A stretch of DNA of 64,000 nucleotides, taken from an uncultured Hyphomicrobiales bacterium (lineage in GTDB: Bacteria > Pseudomonadota > Alphaproteobacteria > Rhizobiales > Ancalomicrobiaceae). The notes below the pieces were generated by a model, which made no database searches, had not been told where the DNA came from, and was given only the letters and a program-made list of their open reading frames with translations. Position numbers and translations under genes: made by a program. Location of the stretch: NCBI GenBank assembly GCA_903930435.1, contig CAIYYN010000048.1, positions 1-64,000 of the forward strand. The letters run 5' to 3'. Positions 36,629 to 45,810 of the stretch are shown here, one piece after another. Each line of letters starts with the position of its first letter. The stretch's first letter is position 1.

Positions 36629-37336
36629 ATGCGCGTACTGCTGATTGAGGACGATAGCGCTACCGCTCAGAGCATCGAACTGATGCTCAAGTCGGAGAAC
36701 TTTAACGTCTATACGACTGATCTGGGCGAAGAGGGAATCGACCTCGGCAAGCTCTATGACTACGATATCATCCTGCTGGACCTGAACCTTCCAGACATGT
36801 CTGGGTATGAAGTTCTGCGGACATTGCGGGTATCGAAGGTCAAGACGCCGATTCTTATCCTTTCTGGCCTGGCAGGGATTGAAGACAAGGTCCGTGGTCT
36901 CGGCTTTGGTGCCGATGATTACATGACCAAGCCGTTCCATAAGGATGAACTGGTTGCGCGTATTCACGCCATTGTTCGTCGCTCGAAGGGACATGCACAG
37001 TCGGTTATCTCGACCGGCGAACTGACGGTGAACCTCGACACCAAGACTGTCGAAGTCAACGCTCAGCGCGTGCATCTGACGGGCAAGGAATACCAGATGC
37101 TTGAACTGCTCTCCTTGCGCAAGGGAACGACCCTGACCAAGGAAATGTTCCTGAACCATCTCTACGGTGGCATGGACGAGCCGGAACTCAAGATCATCGA
37201 CGTGTTCATCTGCAAGCTCCGCAAGAAGCTTGCCTCGGCAACAGGCGGCAAGAACTATATCGAAACCGTCTGGGGACGCGGCTACGTTCTGCGCGAACCC
37301 GATGAAAACGACATCTATACGGAAGACGTTGCCTGA
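36629..37336 (+). CDS. ctrA: cell-cycle response regulator CtrA
   Basis: CtrA is the OmpR-type master regulator of polar development, division and flagella in alphaproteobacteria. From ATG 36629 there are 235 residues. The receiver has the acidic pair at 8-9, the phosphoacceptor Asp51 ([12 protein letters not shown]) and Lys in DDYMTKPF. The DNA-binding domain has [19 protein letters not shown] and [12 protein letters not shown], then [15 protein letters not shown]. The protein ends in Val-Ala, not the Ala-Ala that is the ClpXP degron in Caulobacter. The thirteen upstream codons to 36590 are not conserved. A strong terminator follows. Confidence 0.98.
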   Translation: MRVLLIEDDSATAQSIELMLKSENFNVYTTDLGEEGIDLGKLYDYDIILLDLNLPDMSGYEVLRTLRVSKVKTPILILSGLAGIEDKVRGLGFGADDYMTKPFHKDELVARIHAIVRRSKGHAQSVISTGELTVNLDTKTVEVNAQRVHLTGKEYQMLELLSLRKGTTLTKEMFLNHLYGGMDEPELKIIDVFICKLRKKLASATGGKNYIETVWGRGYVLREPDENDIYTEDVA

Positions 37337-37364
37337 TCCTGATCAGACCGGCGAAATCAACCTC

Positions 37365-37396
37365 AACAGCCTCGATCTCCGGATCGGGGCTGTTTT
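37365..37396 (+). terminator. rho-independent terminator after ctrA
   Basis: AACAGCC-t-CGATC / GATCG-g-GGCTGTT form a long stem with one internal mismatch and end in TTTT. It begins 28 bases past the ctrA stop. The rest of the gap to livM (37397-37616) shows no gene. Confidence 0.88.
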
Positions 37397-37616
37397 GCTT
37401 GGTACTTGCCTTGAAACGGGTTCCTCGTCCCGACGAGCCTTGTCAGACGCGAGACACCCTCCGTTCCAGCTATTGGCCGAGCCGGCGTGACTGGGCCGCT
37501 GCGGCCACTTGGTTGTGGGTTTCCCGAACCGGGCCTCTCAGGCCTGTGCGCGCAGTGCTTCAGCTTGCCTGTGTGACGGTGGCGTAAGTTCCCGCGAAGC
37601 CGTATCTGTCAACGGC

Positions 37617-38594
37617 TCAAAGCGGCTTGCCGATGAGTCGTGCGATTTCACCAATGATGCCACGGCGGAAGGTGAGCACGCAGATCACGAAGATCACGCC
37701 CTGGATGACGGTGACCCATGATCCCAGGCCCGCCAGATAGTTTTGCATGGCGATGATCGTGAAGGCCCCGGCGACCGGTCCGAACACGGTGCCAAGCCCG
37801 CCGACGAGCGACATCAGCACCACCTCGCCCGACATCGACCAGTGCACGTCCGTCAATGAGGCGCTTTGCGAGACGATGGCCTTCGTGCCGCCTGCAAGAC
37901 CCGCCAGCCCGGCGGAGAGGACGAATGCGGCGAGCTTGTACCGCTCGACCCGATAACCGAGCGAGATGGCGCGTGGTTCATTCTCGCGGATGGCCTTCAG
38001 GATCTCGCCAAACGGTGAGTTGATCGTGCGATGGATCAGCAGGAACCCACCGAGAAACACGACCACGACGAACCAGTAGAGTGTCATCTGGTTGCTGAGA
38101 TCAATGAACCCGAGCAGCTTGCCCTGCGGCACCGACTGGATGCCGTCTTCGCCATGCGTGAATGGAGCTTCCAGGCAGAAGAAAAACAGCATCTGCGACA
38201 AGGCGAGTGTCGTCATGGTGAAATAGATGCCCTGACGGCGGATCGCGATAGCCCCGACGACAACACCAAGTGCCGAAGCGGACAGCACGCCGGTCAGGAT
38301 CGCGAATTCGGGCGTCAGGCCCCAGACCTTGGCCGCATGGGCGGAGACATAGCTTGCAAGGCCCATGAACATGGCATGGCCGAACGACAGAAGCCCGACA
38401 TACCCGACCAGCAGGTTGAAGGCGCAGGCAAAGAGCGCAAAGCAGAGAGCCTGCATCAGGAAGAACGGATAGGCGACGAATGGCGCGACCACCAGCAGGG
38501 CGACCAAGATCGCCAGCGCGACCTTCTCAGGCCCCGAAAATGAACTGCCCAGCTTGGGCGCAGCTTGGGATGCCATTTGCACGTCGGTTGTCAT
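37617..38594 (-). CDS. livM: branched-chain-type ABC transporter permease LivM
   Basis: A 325-residue inner-membrane permease. Seen: ACAFNLLVGYVGLLSFGHAMFMG near the N-terminus (typical LivM), GIYFTMTTLALSQMLFF, and the ABC-contact loop FGEILKAIRENEPRAISLGYRV, then VGGLGTVFGPVAGA. About nine hydrophobic helices are visible. I start at ATG 38594, which overlaps the livH stop (ATGA). The longer frame to 39002 is an out-of-frame reading of livH. It is the last gene of the operon. Confidence 0.93.
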   Translation of the reverse strand: MTTDVQMASQAAPKLGSSFSGPEKVALAILVALLVVAPFVAYPFFLMQALCFALFACAFNLLVGYVGLLSFGHAMFMGLASYVSAHAAKVWGLTPEFAILTGVLSASALGVVVGAIAIRRQGIYFTMTTLALSQMLFFFCLEAPFTHGEDGIQSVPQGKLLGFIDLSNQMTLYWFVVVVFLGGFLLIHRTINSPFGEILKAIRENEPRAISLGYRVERYKLAAFVLSAGLAGLAGGTKAIVSQSASLTDVHWSMSGEVVLMSLVGGLGTVFGPVAGAFTIIAMQNYLAGLGSWVTVIQGVIFVICVLTFRRGIIGEIARLIGKPL

Positions 38595-39472
38595 CAGAGG
38601 GTCCTTCCGAAAAGGCCCTGCGGCCGGACGAGGAGTACAATGGCCATGATCACAAACACCACGGTATTGGAGGCTTCCGGATAGAAGACCTTGGTCAGGC
38701 CTTCCACGACACCGAGCGCGAAGCCGGTAATGATTGATCCTATGATCGACCCCATGCCGCCGATGACGACGATGGCAAACACGACAACGATCAGATCCGC
38801 GCCCATCAGCGGTCGGACCTGATTGATCGGTGCCGACAGGACACCCGCCAGCGCGGCAAGACCGACGCCAAAGCCATAGGTCAATGTGATCATGCGCGGC
38901 ACGTTGATGCCGAAGGCGCGCACAAGTGTCGGGTTTTCGGTCGCAGCCCGCAGATAGGAACCGAGCTTGGTAAAGTCGATCACGATCCAGGTCGCGATGC
39001 ATACGACAATGGAAAATACGACCACCCAGGCCCGGTAGACGGGCAGATACATGAACCCGAGATTATACCCACCCATCAGGACTTTCGGGATGGCGTAGGG
39101 CATGCCGGACGAGCCAAAGAAATTCTGGAAGACGCCCTGAATGATCAGCGCCAGCCCGAACGTCAGCAGCAAGCCATAGAGATGTGGCAATTGCGCGAGC
39201 TGCTTCAGCATGGTGGATTCAATCAGCATGCCGAAGGCACCGACGATGATCGGCACAAGGATCAGCGAAGACCAGTAGTCGAGCCCGAGATAGGCACCCA
39301 GCAGATAGGCGACGAAGGCACCCATCATGTAGAGCGCACCATGGGCGAAATTGATGATGTTCAGCAGCCCGAAAATAACCGCCAGACCCAGGCACAGCAG
39401 GGCGTAGAACGAGCCGTTGATCAGGCCCAACAGCAGTTGGCCGAATAGCGCCTGAGTGGATATGCCGAGCAT
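38594..39472 (-). CDS. livH: branched-chain-type ABC transporter permease LivH
   Basis: A 292-residue permease. LINGSFYALLCLGLAVIFGLLNIINFAHGALYM in parts is the LivH N-terminal signature. The C-terminal half has the coupling segment TENPTLVRAFGINVPRM and GGMGSIIGSIITG. About eight membrane helices are visible. AAGGA precedes the ATG. It follows the first binding-protein gene by 108 bases that hold a strong hairpin, and its stop overlaps the livM start by 1 base. Confidence 0.93.
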   Translation of the reverse strand: MLGISTQALFGQLLLGLINGSFYALLCLGLAVIFGLLNIINFAHGALYMMGAFVAYLLGAYLGLDYWSSLILVPIIVGAFGMLIESTMLKQLAQLPHLYGLLLTFGLALIIQGVFQNFFGSSGMPYAIPKVLMGGYNLGFMYLPVYRAWVVVFSIVVCIATWIVIDFTKLGSYLRAATENPTLVRAFGINVPRMITLTYGFGVGLAALAGVLSAPINQVRPLMGADLIVVVFAIVVIGGMGSIIGSIITGFALGVVEGLTKVFYPEASNTVVFVIMAIVLLVRPQGLFGRTL

Positions 39473-39522
39473 CGAGCGGTCCTTCGTGAATCAAACGGTC
39501 AATTGAGGCGTTCGTTGACCTG

Positions 39523-39556
39523 TCGCCCCGAGCCGCCAAACGGCAATTCGGGGCGA
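39523..39556 (-). terminator. strong hairpin between the binding-protein gene and livH
   Basis: TCGCCCCGA-GCCG and CGGC-(AA)-TTCGGGGCGA pair across a CCAAA loop. It starts 24 bases past the binding-protein stop. There is no T run, so it more likely attenuates read-through or protects the upstream mRNA than ends transcription. Confidence 0.6.
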
Positions 39557-39580
39557 ACCTGGGTCAGCGGCATCGAGAGG

Positions 39581-40798
39581 TTACTTCTTGACGAGCGGGC
39601 ATTCGCTTTCGCTCAAGGGGCGGAAAGCCTGCTCTGCCGGAATGGTCGAAACCAGCTTGTAATAGTCCCATGGACCCTTGCTCTCGGAAGGCTTCTTGAC
39701 CTCATAGAGATAGGCAGGATGCAGCACGCGCCCGTCGATGCGGACCGTACCCTTGCCGAACAACGGATCGTCGGTCGGGATTTCCTTCATCTTGGCGACG
39801 ACCTTGGCACCATCATGTGGATTGCCGCCGAGGGCTTCCAGCGCCTTCAGATAATGCAGTGTCGCGGCGTAGGAACCGGCCTGTACCATCGTTGGCTTGG
39901 CCCCATTCTTCATGCGCTTGGCGAAGCGATCCGCGAAGGCACGCGTGTTGTCGTCGTGATCCCAGTAGAAACTTGTCGTGAACTGCAGACCCTGCGTCAG
40001 GGTCAATCCGAGCGAATTGACGTCGGAGATGAACAGCAACAACGCCGCAATCTTCTGGCCACCGGACACGATGCCGAATTCAGCTGCCTGCTTGATCGCG
40101 TTGGTCGTATCACCACCAGCGTTGGCAAAGCCGATGATCTTGGCACCTGATGCCTGGGCTTGCAGCAGGAATGACGAGAAATCGGCGGTATTGAGCGGGT
40201 GGCGCACACTGCCGACGATCTTTGCGCCATTGGCCTTTGCGACAGCGGTCGTATCACGCTCCAGCGCCTGTCCGAAGGCGTAGTCAGCCGTCAGGAAGTA
40301 CCAGCTGTCGCCACCTGCCAGCGTGACGGCCTTACCGGTGCCATTGGCCAGCATGTACGTATCGTAGGTCCAGTGAACTGTATTCGGCGTGCAGGCCTTG
40401 CCGGTCAGGTCGGAGGTTGCCGCGCCTGAATTCAGGAACACGCCGTTCTTTTCCTTGACGACACCTGCCACGGCCAGTGCGACACCGGAACTGGGCGTGT
40501 CGAGAATGACGTCCATATGGTTTACATCAAACCATTGGCGCGCGAGGCTCGTGGCCACGTCCGGCTTGTTCTGGTGATCGCCGGAAATGACGTCGATGGT
40601 CCAACCCTTCTTGGTCAGCCCCGAATCCTCGATCGCCATTTCTGCGGCAATTGCCGAGCCTGGACCACCAAGGTCAGAATAGAGCCCTGACATGTCGTTG
40701 AGATTGCCGATGTGGACAATCTTGTCGTCAGCATGAGCCAGACTGGCCAGGCCGAGGATCGCAGCAGCAGAAGCGAGCAGAGATTTCGTGAGTGTCAT
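39581..40798 (-). CDS. periplasmic binding protein of the liv-type ABC operon (copy 1)
   Basis: A 405-residue type I periplasmic binding protein with a signal peptide (cleavage after AHA, about residue 23). Mature start DDKIVHIGNLNDMSGLYSDLGGPG, then VISGDHQNKPDVATSLARQW, matches the Leu/Ile/Val-binding (ANF-receptor) fold. It shares near-identical blocks with copy 2 (NTVHWTYDTYMLANGTGKAV, FRPLSESECPLVKK), so the two arose by tandem duplication. The true ligand is unknown; relatives bind amino acids, amides or aromatic acids. It precedes livH. Confidence 0.92.
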   Translation of the reverse strand: MTLTKSLLASAAAILGLASLAHADDKIVHIGNLNDMSGLYSDLGGPGSAIAAEMAIEDSGLTKKGWTIDVISGDHQNKPDVATSLARQWFDVNHMDVILDTPSSGVALAVAGVVKEKNGVFLNSGAATSDLTGKACTPNTVHWTYDTYMLANGTGKAVTLAGGDSWYFLTADYAFGQALERDTTAVAKANGAKIVGSVRHPLNTADFSSFLLQAQASGAKIIGFANAGGDTTNAIKQAAEFGIVSGGQKIAALLLFISDVNSLGLTLTQGLQFTTSFYWDHDDNTRAFADRFAKRMKNGAKPTMVQAGSYAATLHYLKALEALGGNPHDGAKVVAKMKEIPTDDPLFGKGTVRIDGRVLHPAYLYEVKKPSESKGPWDYYKLVSTIPAEQAFRPLSESECPLVKK

Positions 40799-40829
40799 GA
40801 TGGCTCCCAGGGCGTTGTTGACGGCGTCG

Positions 40830-40856
40830 GCCGTCGCGAAGGCTCTCCGCGACGGC
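40830..40856 (-). terminator. hairpin between the two tandem binding-protein genes
   Basis: GCCGTCGCG and CGCGACGGC form a perfect 9-bp stem with a 9-base loop. It lies nine bases after the copy-2 stop. There is no T run; the likely role is mRNA stabilisation or partial attenuation. Confidence 0.6.
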
Positions 40857-40865
40857 TTGCACTCA

Positions 40866-42080
40866 TTATTTCTTGACCAGCGGGCATTCGCTTTCGCTCA
40901 AGGGACGGAACGCCTCTTCAGCCGGAATGGTCGCGAGCAGCTTGTAATAGTCCCACGGATACTTGCTTTCCGATGGCTTCTTGACTTCGTACAGGAATGC
41001 CGGGTGGATCACGCGACCATCGGCCCGAACTGTGCCCTTGCCGAAGATGATGTCATCGGTCGGGATTTCCTTCATCTTGGCAACGACCTTGGCACCATCA
41101 TGCGGATTGCCGCCATTGGCTTCCAGGGTCTTCAGATAGTGTAGCACTGCCGAATAAACACCAGCCTGGCCCATCGTCGGCTTGTCGCCCTTCATGCGGG
41201 TGGACCAGCGATTGGCGAAGTTGCGCGTATTGTCGTTCGCGTCCCAATAGTAGCTGACCGTGAATTGCAGACCCTGCGCCAGATTGAGGCCGAGCGAATT
41301 GACGTCCGAGATGAACAGCAGGAGCGGCGCGATCTTCTGGCCACCCGCGATGATGCCGAATTCGGCTGCCTGCTTGATGGAGTTGGACGTATCACCGCCT
41401 GCGTTGGCCAACCCGACGACCTTGGCACCTGATGACTGCGCCTGCAACAGGAACGACGAGAAATCCGACGTGTTCAGCGGATGACGGACAGCGCCGAGCA
41501 CCTTGCCGCCGTTGGCTTCCGCAACGGCTGCCGTATCGTGTTCGAGCGCCTTGCCGAAGGCATAGTCAGCGGTCAGGAAGAACCAGGTATTGCCGCCTGC
41601 CTTGGTCACGGCCTTGCCGGTGCCGTTAGCAAGCATGTAGGTGTCGTATGTCCAGTGAACGGTATTGGGTGTGCAGGACTTGCCGGTCAGCTCGGCGGTC
41701 GCAGCCCCCGAGGGAATGAAGATCTTGTTCTTTTCCTTGGTCACTGACGAAACGGCCAGCGCAACAACGGAGTTCGGCGTGTCGACAATGACATCGACGC
41801 CATCAACATCAAACCATTGACGGGCGATATTGGTGCCAATGTCCGGCTTGTTCTGGTGATCGCCAGCCACGACCGAGATCGTCCAGCCTCTGGACTTGAT
41901 GCCCGAGTCTTCAACAGCCATCTCGGCAGCAACGACAGAACCGGGCCCTGCCGTATCGGCATAGAGGCTCGACATGTCCGTCAGAACGCCGATCTTGGCG
42001 ACCTTGTCATCGGCCTGGGCCGACCCGAGGACCGCAGCGGCCGCGACAGTCGTGATAAGGAACGTCTTGAGTGATTTCAT
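40866..42080 (-). CDS. periplasmic binding protein of the liv-type ABC operon (copy 2)
   Basis: A 404-residue paralogue of copy 1 with a signal peptide (MKSLKTFLITTVAAAAVLGS, cleavage after AQA). Mature start DDKVAKIGVLTDMSSLYADT, then AGPGSVVAAEMAVEDSG, matches the same family. I start at ATG 42080; the earlier frame start at 42128 overlaps livF. Differences from copy 1 cluster in the binding-cleft half (for example EKNKIFIPSGAATAELTG against EKNGVFLNSGAATSDLTG), so ligand range may differ. It lies 44 bases after livF. Confidence 0.92.
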   Translation of the reverse strand: MKSLKTFLITTVAAAAVLGSAQADDKVAKIGVLTDMSSLYADTAGPGSVVAAEMAVEDSGIKSRGWTISVVAGDHQNKPDIGTNIARQWFDVDGVDVIVDTPNSVVALAVSSVTKEKNKIFIPSGAATAELTGKSCTPNTVHWTYDTYMLANGTGKAVTKAGGNTWFFLTADYAFGKALEHDTAAVAEANGGKVLGAVRHPLNTSDFSSFLLQAQSSGAKVVGLANAGGDTSNSIKQAAEFGIIAGGQKIAPLLLFISDVNSLGLNLAQGLQFTVSYYWDANDNTRNFANRWSTRMKGDKPTMGQAGVYSAVLHYLKTLEANGGNPHDGAKVVAKMKEIPTDDIIFGKGTVRADGRVIHPAFLYEVKKPSESKYPWDYYKLLATIPAEEAFRPLSESECPLVKK

Positions 42081-42124
42081 GGCTTTTTTCTCCCTGTGTC
42101 TTTTGTCCGGGCCGGTTCTTCTTG

Positions 42125-42838
42125 TCATACGCCCAGGTATTTATGCAGTTTGTCCATATTCGCTTCCAGATCCTGGCTCAGGAAATGGTCGATCACCTGG
42201 CCATGCTCCATCACGTAGAAGCGATCAGCCAGTGCCGATGCCCAGCGGAAGTTCTGCTCCACCAGCAGGATCGTGAAGCCTGCATCCTTCAGGCGACGGA
42301 TCGTGACTCCGATGCTTTCGATGATGACGGGTGCGAGGCCCTCGGTGGGTTCATCGAGCATGATCAGCTTGGCGCCGGTGTGCAGGATTCGACCGATCGC
42401 GAGCATTTGTTGTTCGCCGCCCGACAGCTTGGTTCCGGGGCTTGCGCGTCGCTCTTCGAGATTCGGGAACAATTCGTAGATCTGCGGAATTGTCAGCCCG
42501 CCCGGAGCCACGCGCGGCGGCAGCTTCAGATTTTCCTCGACGGTAAGGCTGGCGAAGATGCCGCGTTCTTCCGGGCAGAGAGCGATCCCGGCGCGGGCGA
42601 TCCTGTCGGACGTCAGGCCAATCGTTTCCTTGCCGTCAAATGAGACCGAGCCCTTGCGCTTCGACAGGATACCCATGATCGATTTCAGCGTGGTCGTCTT
42701 GCCGGCCCCGTTGCGGCCAAGCAAAGTGACCAGTTCGCCGCGACCCACATGGAAATCAACGCCATGCAGGATATGGCTTTCGCCGTACCAGGCTTCCAGA
42801 CCGGCAACTTTCAACAATGGCGCACTCTGATCAAGCAT
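42125..42838 (-). CDS. livF: ABC transporter ATP-binding protein LivF
   Basis: A 237-residue ATPase. Walker A GRNGAGKTT, ABC signature KLSGGEQQMLAIGR, Walker B LIMLDEPTEGLAP and the H-loop region ILLVEQN are present. The short form and LGV ending are typical of LivF. The start ATG 42838 overlaps the livG stop by 8 bases. The longer frame to 42919 lies inside livG. Confidence 0.95.
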   Translation of the reverse strand: MLDQSAPLLKVAGLEAWYGESHILHGVDFHVGRGELVTLLGRNGAGKTTTLKSIMGILSKRKGSVSFDGKETIGLTSDRIARAGIALCPEERGIFASLTVEENLKLPPRVAPGGLTIPQIYELFPNLEERRASPGTKLSGGEQQMLAIGRILHTGAKLIMLDEPTEGLAPVIIESIGVTIRRLKDAGFTILLVEQNFRWASALADRFYVMEHGQVIDHFLSQDLEANMDKLHKYLGV

Positions 42839-43586
42839 GCCCGCCTCCCATGTAGGCCTGGCGGACAGCCGGATTGTTCGAGACTTCCGAATAAACGCCC
42901 TCGGCCAGCATCTGGCCACGCGTCAAGACGGTGATCCGATCACACAAATCGGCCACGACGTTGAGATTGTGCTCAACCATCAACACCGTCCGGTTGGCTG
43001 CGACTCGACGGATCAGGGCGGCGATCCGGTCGATATCTTCGTGTCCCATGCCAGCCATTGGCTCGTCGAGCAGAAGCATCTCGGGTTCGAGCGCCAGCGT
43101 CGTGGCAATTTCGAGCGCGCGCTTGCGGCCGTAGGACATTTCGACAGCGGTCGTATCGGCAAAGTCTGACAAGCCAACCTGGTCGAGCAGGTCTTCGGCG
43201 CGCTCGTTCAGCCGATCCAGCACGCGCTTGGAACGCCAGAAGTCGAAATTGTCGCCACGCTGGCGCTGCAAGGCCACGCGGACATTCTCGCGTCCGGTCA
43301 GATGCGGGAACACTGCAGAGATCTGGAACGAGCGCACAAGGCCAGACCGGGCAATGTCAGCCGGCTTGACGAACGTGATGTCCCGCCCGTTGAACAGGAT
43401 CTTGCCTGATGTCGGGATCAGAAACTTGGTGAGCAGATTGAAACAGGTTGTCTTTCCCGCACCATTGGGTCCGATCAGCGCATGGATTGATCCACGCTTT
43501 ATCCGCAAGCTCACATCCTTGACAGCAAAAAAGCCGCCAAACTGTTTACTCAGCCCTGTTGTCTCAAGGATGAAGTCATCCTGCAC
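42831..43586 (-). CDS. livG: ABC transporter ATP-binding protein LivG
   Basis: A 251-residue ATPase that heads the operon. Walker A GPNGAGKTT, the Q-loop FQISAVFPHLTGRENV, a signature region MSYGRKRALEIA, Walker B MLLLDEPMAGM and H-loop VLMVEHN are visible. I start at GTG 43586, seven bases after GGGAG. The 402 bases upstream (43587-43988), up to the divergent thioesterase gene, hold the control region with no gene; no operator is obvious. Confidence 0.93.
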   Translation of the reverse strand: MQDDFILETTGLSKQFGGFFAVKDVSLRIKRGSIHALIGPNGAGKTTCFNLLTKFLIPTSGKILFNGRDITFVKPADIARSGLVRSFQISAVFPHLTGRENVRVALQRQRGDNFDFWRSKRVLDRLNERAEDLLDQVGLSDFADTTAVEMSYGRKRALEIATTLALEPEMLLLDEPMAGMGHEDIDRIAALIRRVAANRTVLMVEHNLNVVADLCDRITVLTRGQMLAEGVYSEVSNNPAVRQAYMGGGHA

Positions 43587-43988
43587 GTAGCATCTCCCTA
43601 AGCGAGCCCATTCGACTTCGATCTCTCGAAGCGGTGCCCAATTGTTTCTTAAAAGCAACCGTTTCAGGCCGCCCCGTGTCCGCCTGATCGCAACAGCAGC
43701 TGTTCGCCATACTGCCTGCGCCTGCCGGGATCAAGTTCACGGATGTCACTTTATCCGCTATGCATCTTTTTAGTGGCTGAACGCCGATTTTGGAGGGACT
43801 TTAAAAGATGTCTTCGATTGTTGCCAGCGGAAATTTTGTAATGGCTTCAAACGGAACCCGGCACAATTCTGCGACTTTAGGCTAATGGACGTCGGCCTGT
43901 TGCTCCCGGCAAGGGCTGGGTGCGCCGTTGGGCACATTGACGTGCCATCAGTCTGCTGGCGGATTTCAGGATATCAGGGAGTTTCGAC

Positions 43989-44432
43989 ATGTCGGTATCG
44001 CGCAAATTCGAGACACGGGCTGACTACCCTCATTTGCTCGGGATCACGACGCGTTGGATGGACAATGATGCCTACGGGCACGTCAACAATGTCGTTTACT
44101 ATTCCTGGTTCGACACGGTCGTGAACCGGTTCCTCATCGATAGCGGCACGCTCGTCATCGGCGAAAGCCCGGTTTACGGGTTGGTGGTTGCCACCAGTTG
44201 CGCCTATTTTTCATCCGTCGCCTTTCCGGACGAGATCCAGGCGGGGCTGAGGGTTGCCCACCTCGGCACATCAAGCGTCCGTTATGAAATCGGCCTGTTT
44301 CGCAACGACGACGTCCACCCTGCCGCCGCCGGGGAGTTTACGCACGTATATGTCGATCGCCAGACCCAACGACCGACACCGTTGCCCGATCCCGTTCGAA
44401 CCGTGCTTAACACACTTCGCAAACTCGACTGA
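43989..44432 (+). CDS. acyl-CoA thioesterase (4HBT hotdog)
   Basis: A 147-residue single hotdog domain. TTRWMDNDAYGHVNNVVYYSWFDT carries the catalytic Asp motif of 4-hydroxybenzoyl-CoA-type thioesterases in part; LGTSSVRYEIGLFR and FTHVYVDRQTQRPTPLP follow in order. These enzymes hydrolyse acyl-CoA thioesters; the chain is unknown. GGGAG lies nine bases before the ATG. It is convergent with the SorC regulator. Confidence 0.9.
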   Translation: MSVSRKFETRADYPHLLGITTRWMDNDAYGHVNNVVYYSWFDTVVNRFLIDSGTLVIGESPVYGLVVATSCAYFSSVAFPDEIQAGLRVAHLGTSSVRYEIGLFRNDDVHPAAAGEFTHVYVDRQTQRPTPLPDPVRTVLNTLRKLD

Positions 44433-44451
44433 CGGTGTATTGGGTTACGTG

Positions 44452-45447
44452 TCAGGCAAGCAATGCCTCGGCGATCGAGGCATCTGTCACCAGGCTATTG
44501 ACGTAGCCTCCATTGAGGACGGCGCGCACGATCTCGGATTTACCCCTGCCACCGGCGATCAGGATCGAGTGCGGCACGGCGCGCAGTAAAGCGGGATCCA
44601 TCGCCATCACCTTGCGGTTCATCGGATGATCAACCACGGCGCCCTTCGCATCCAGAAAGGTTCCTAAAAGACCGCCGACGGCTCCCAGTGCGTGCAGTTC
44701 CATGACAGCCGAGTAGTCGATGTCGCGACAATTGACCAAGAGCTTTGATGTCAGCTTGCCGCACTCCACGACCGCCACATCGCAGTTTGCCGCATGCTTG
44801 AACACGTCTGCAATGCCCAGATGGGAAATCAGCGTTTCCCGGCTTGATTCACTTGGGCAGAAAATCGGGGCGCAGACATAGGAACACTCTGACCCCATGA
44901 CGCGTGCAAATTCGCTGCAAACCTCGAATGTATTGGCCGCAGACCCTCGGGTCATGCCGCCCATCAGGCCGGTGACCCGGCTGTTGGCATAGCGAACCGG
45001 CTTCAATCGCTTCACCACCGCGCTCAGCGACCGTCCCCAACTGAGTCCAAGCTTGATGCCATCGCGCAACTTGGGCTGCAACATGACGCTTGCTGCCTCG
45101 CCGATGATCTGGAGAAGCATGTCATAATCATCGACGGCGGGAACGACAGAGACTTCCTTCAGGCCATAGTGCTCTTTCAGCCGTTCTTCGTAGGCGACGC
45201 AATTGGCGAGGGGGATCATGATGTCCACATGCACGAGTCCGTCGGCTCTTGCCTGGCCGACAATGCGATTGACCCGCAGTCTCGTAATGCCAAGCTTATC
45301 CGCGATCTCTTGCTGGGTCAGGCCGCCTATGTAGTAATACCAGGCCGCACGCGCTTGAATCTGAGCTTCACCAAGCGCAATATCCTCAATCCTTTCGGGT
45401 TGAGATGTAATAGTGCCCGGTTGGCGCGTGTTGAGCCTGTCGCTCAT
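44452..45447 (-). CDS. SorC/DeoR-type sugar-binding transcriptional regulator
   Basis: A 331-residue regulator. A helix-turn-helix near 40-65 (GLTQQEIADKLGITRLRVNR) is followed by the SorC sugar-binding domain (IKLGLSWGRSLSAVVKRL, then LMGGMTRGSAANTFEVC, CDVAVVECGKL and LGTFLDAKGAVVDHP). Such proteins sense phosphorylated sugars and usually regulate a neighbouring sugar operon, but no sugar gene is adjacent here. GAGG precedes the ATG. The 363 bases upstream (45448-45810) are AT-rich with no gene. Confidence 0.9.
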   Translation of the reverse strand: MSDRLNTRQPGTITSQPERIEDIALGEAQIQARAAWYYYIGGLTQQEIADKLGITRLRVNRIVGQARADGLVHVDIMIPLANCVAYEERLKEHYGLKEVSVVPAVDDYDMLLQIIGEAASVMLQPKLRDGIKLGLSWGRSLSAVVKRLKPVRYANSRVTGLMGGMTRGSAANTFEVCSEFARVMGSECSYVCAPIFCPSESSRETLISHLGIADVFKHAANCDVAVVECGKLTSKLLVNCRDIDYSAVMELHALGAVGGLLGTFLDAKGAVVDHPMNRKVMAMDPALLRAVPHSILIAGGRGKSEIVRAVLNGGYVNSLVTDASIAEALLA

Positions 45448-45810
45448 GTGCGGAACCTCGAAACGTCAAAACTGAGGCGCAGCCTCCCGATAACCGTCAC
45501 AAATGACTTGCTGAATTTGATTTCTCTGCGCGTCACATTGTTCTAGGCTAACCTGTTGGGGTCGAGAAAATACAGATATTAACCAATTTTACCACTTAAA
45601 TGATCCTGATCAATGCCAGTTATTTAGCACCACTCTAAATGTGCCTGATATTTCATCGGGGTCAGAGAAGCGACCTGCCGAGAAGTTACGGCGGGTTCAT
45701 TCGGACTTGCCCCCGTCACACGACTCAAAATGGTAAATTCTTAGTTTAATGAATTATGCATGTAGTGGCTCAGCTTTGCCATGCCTGCCAGCCCTTGAGG
45801 AAAGTGATCG

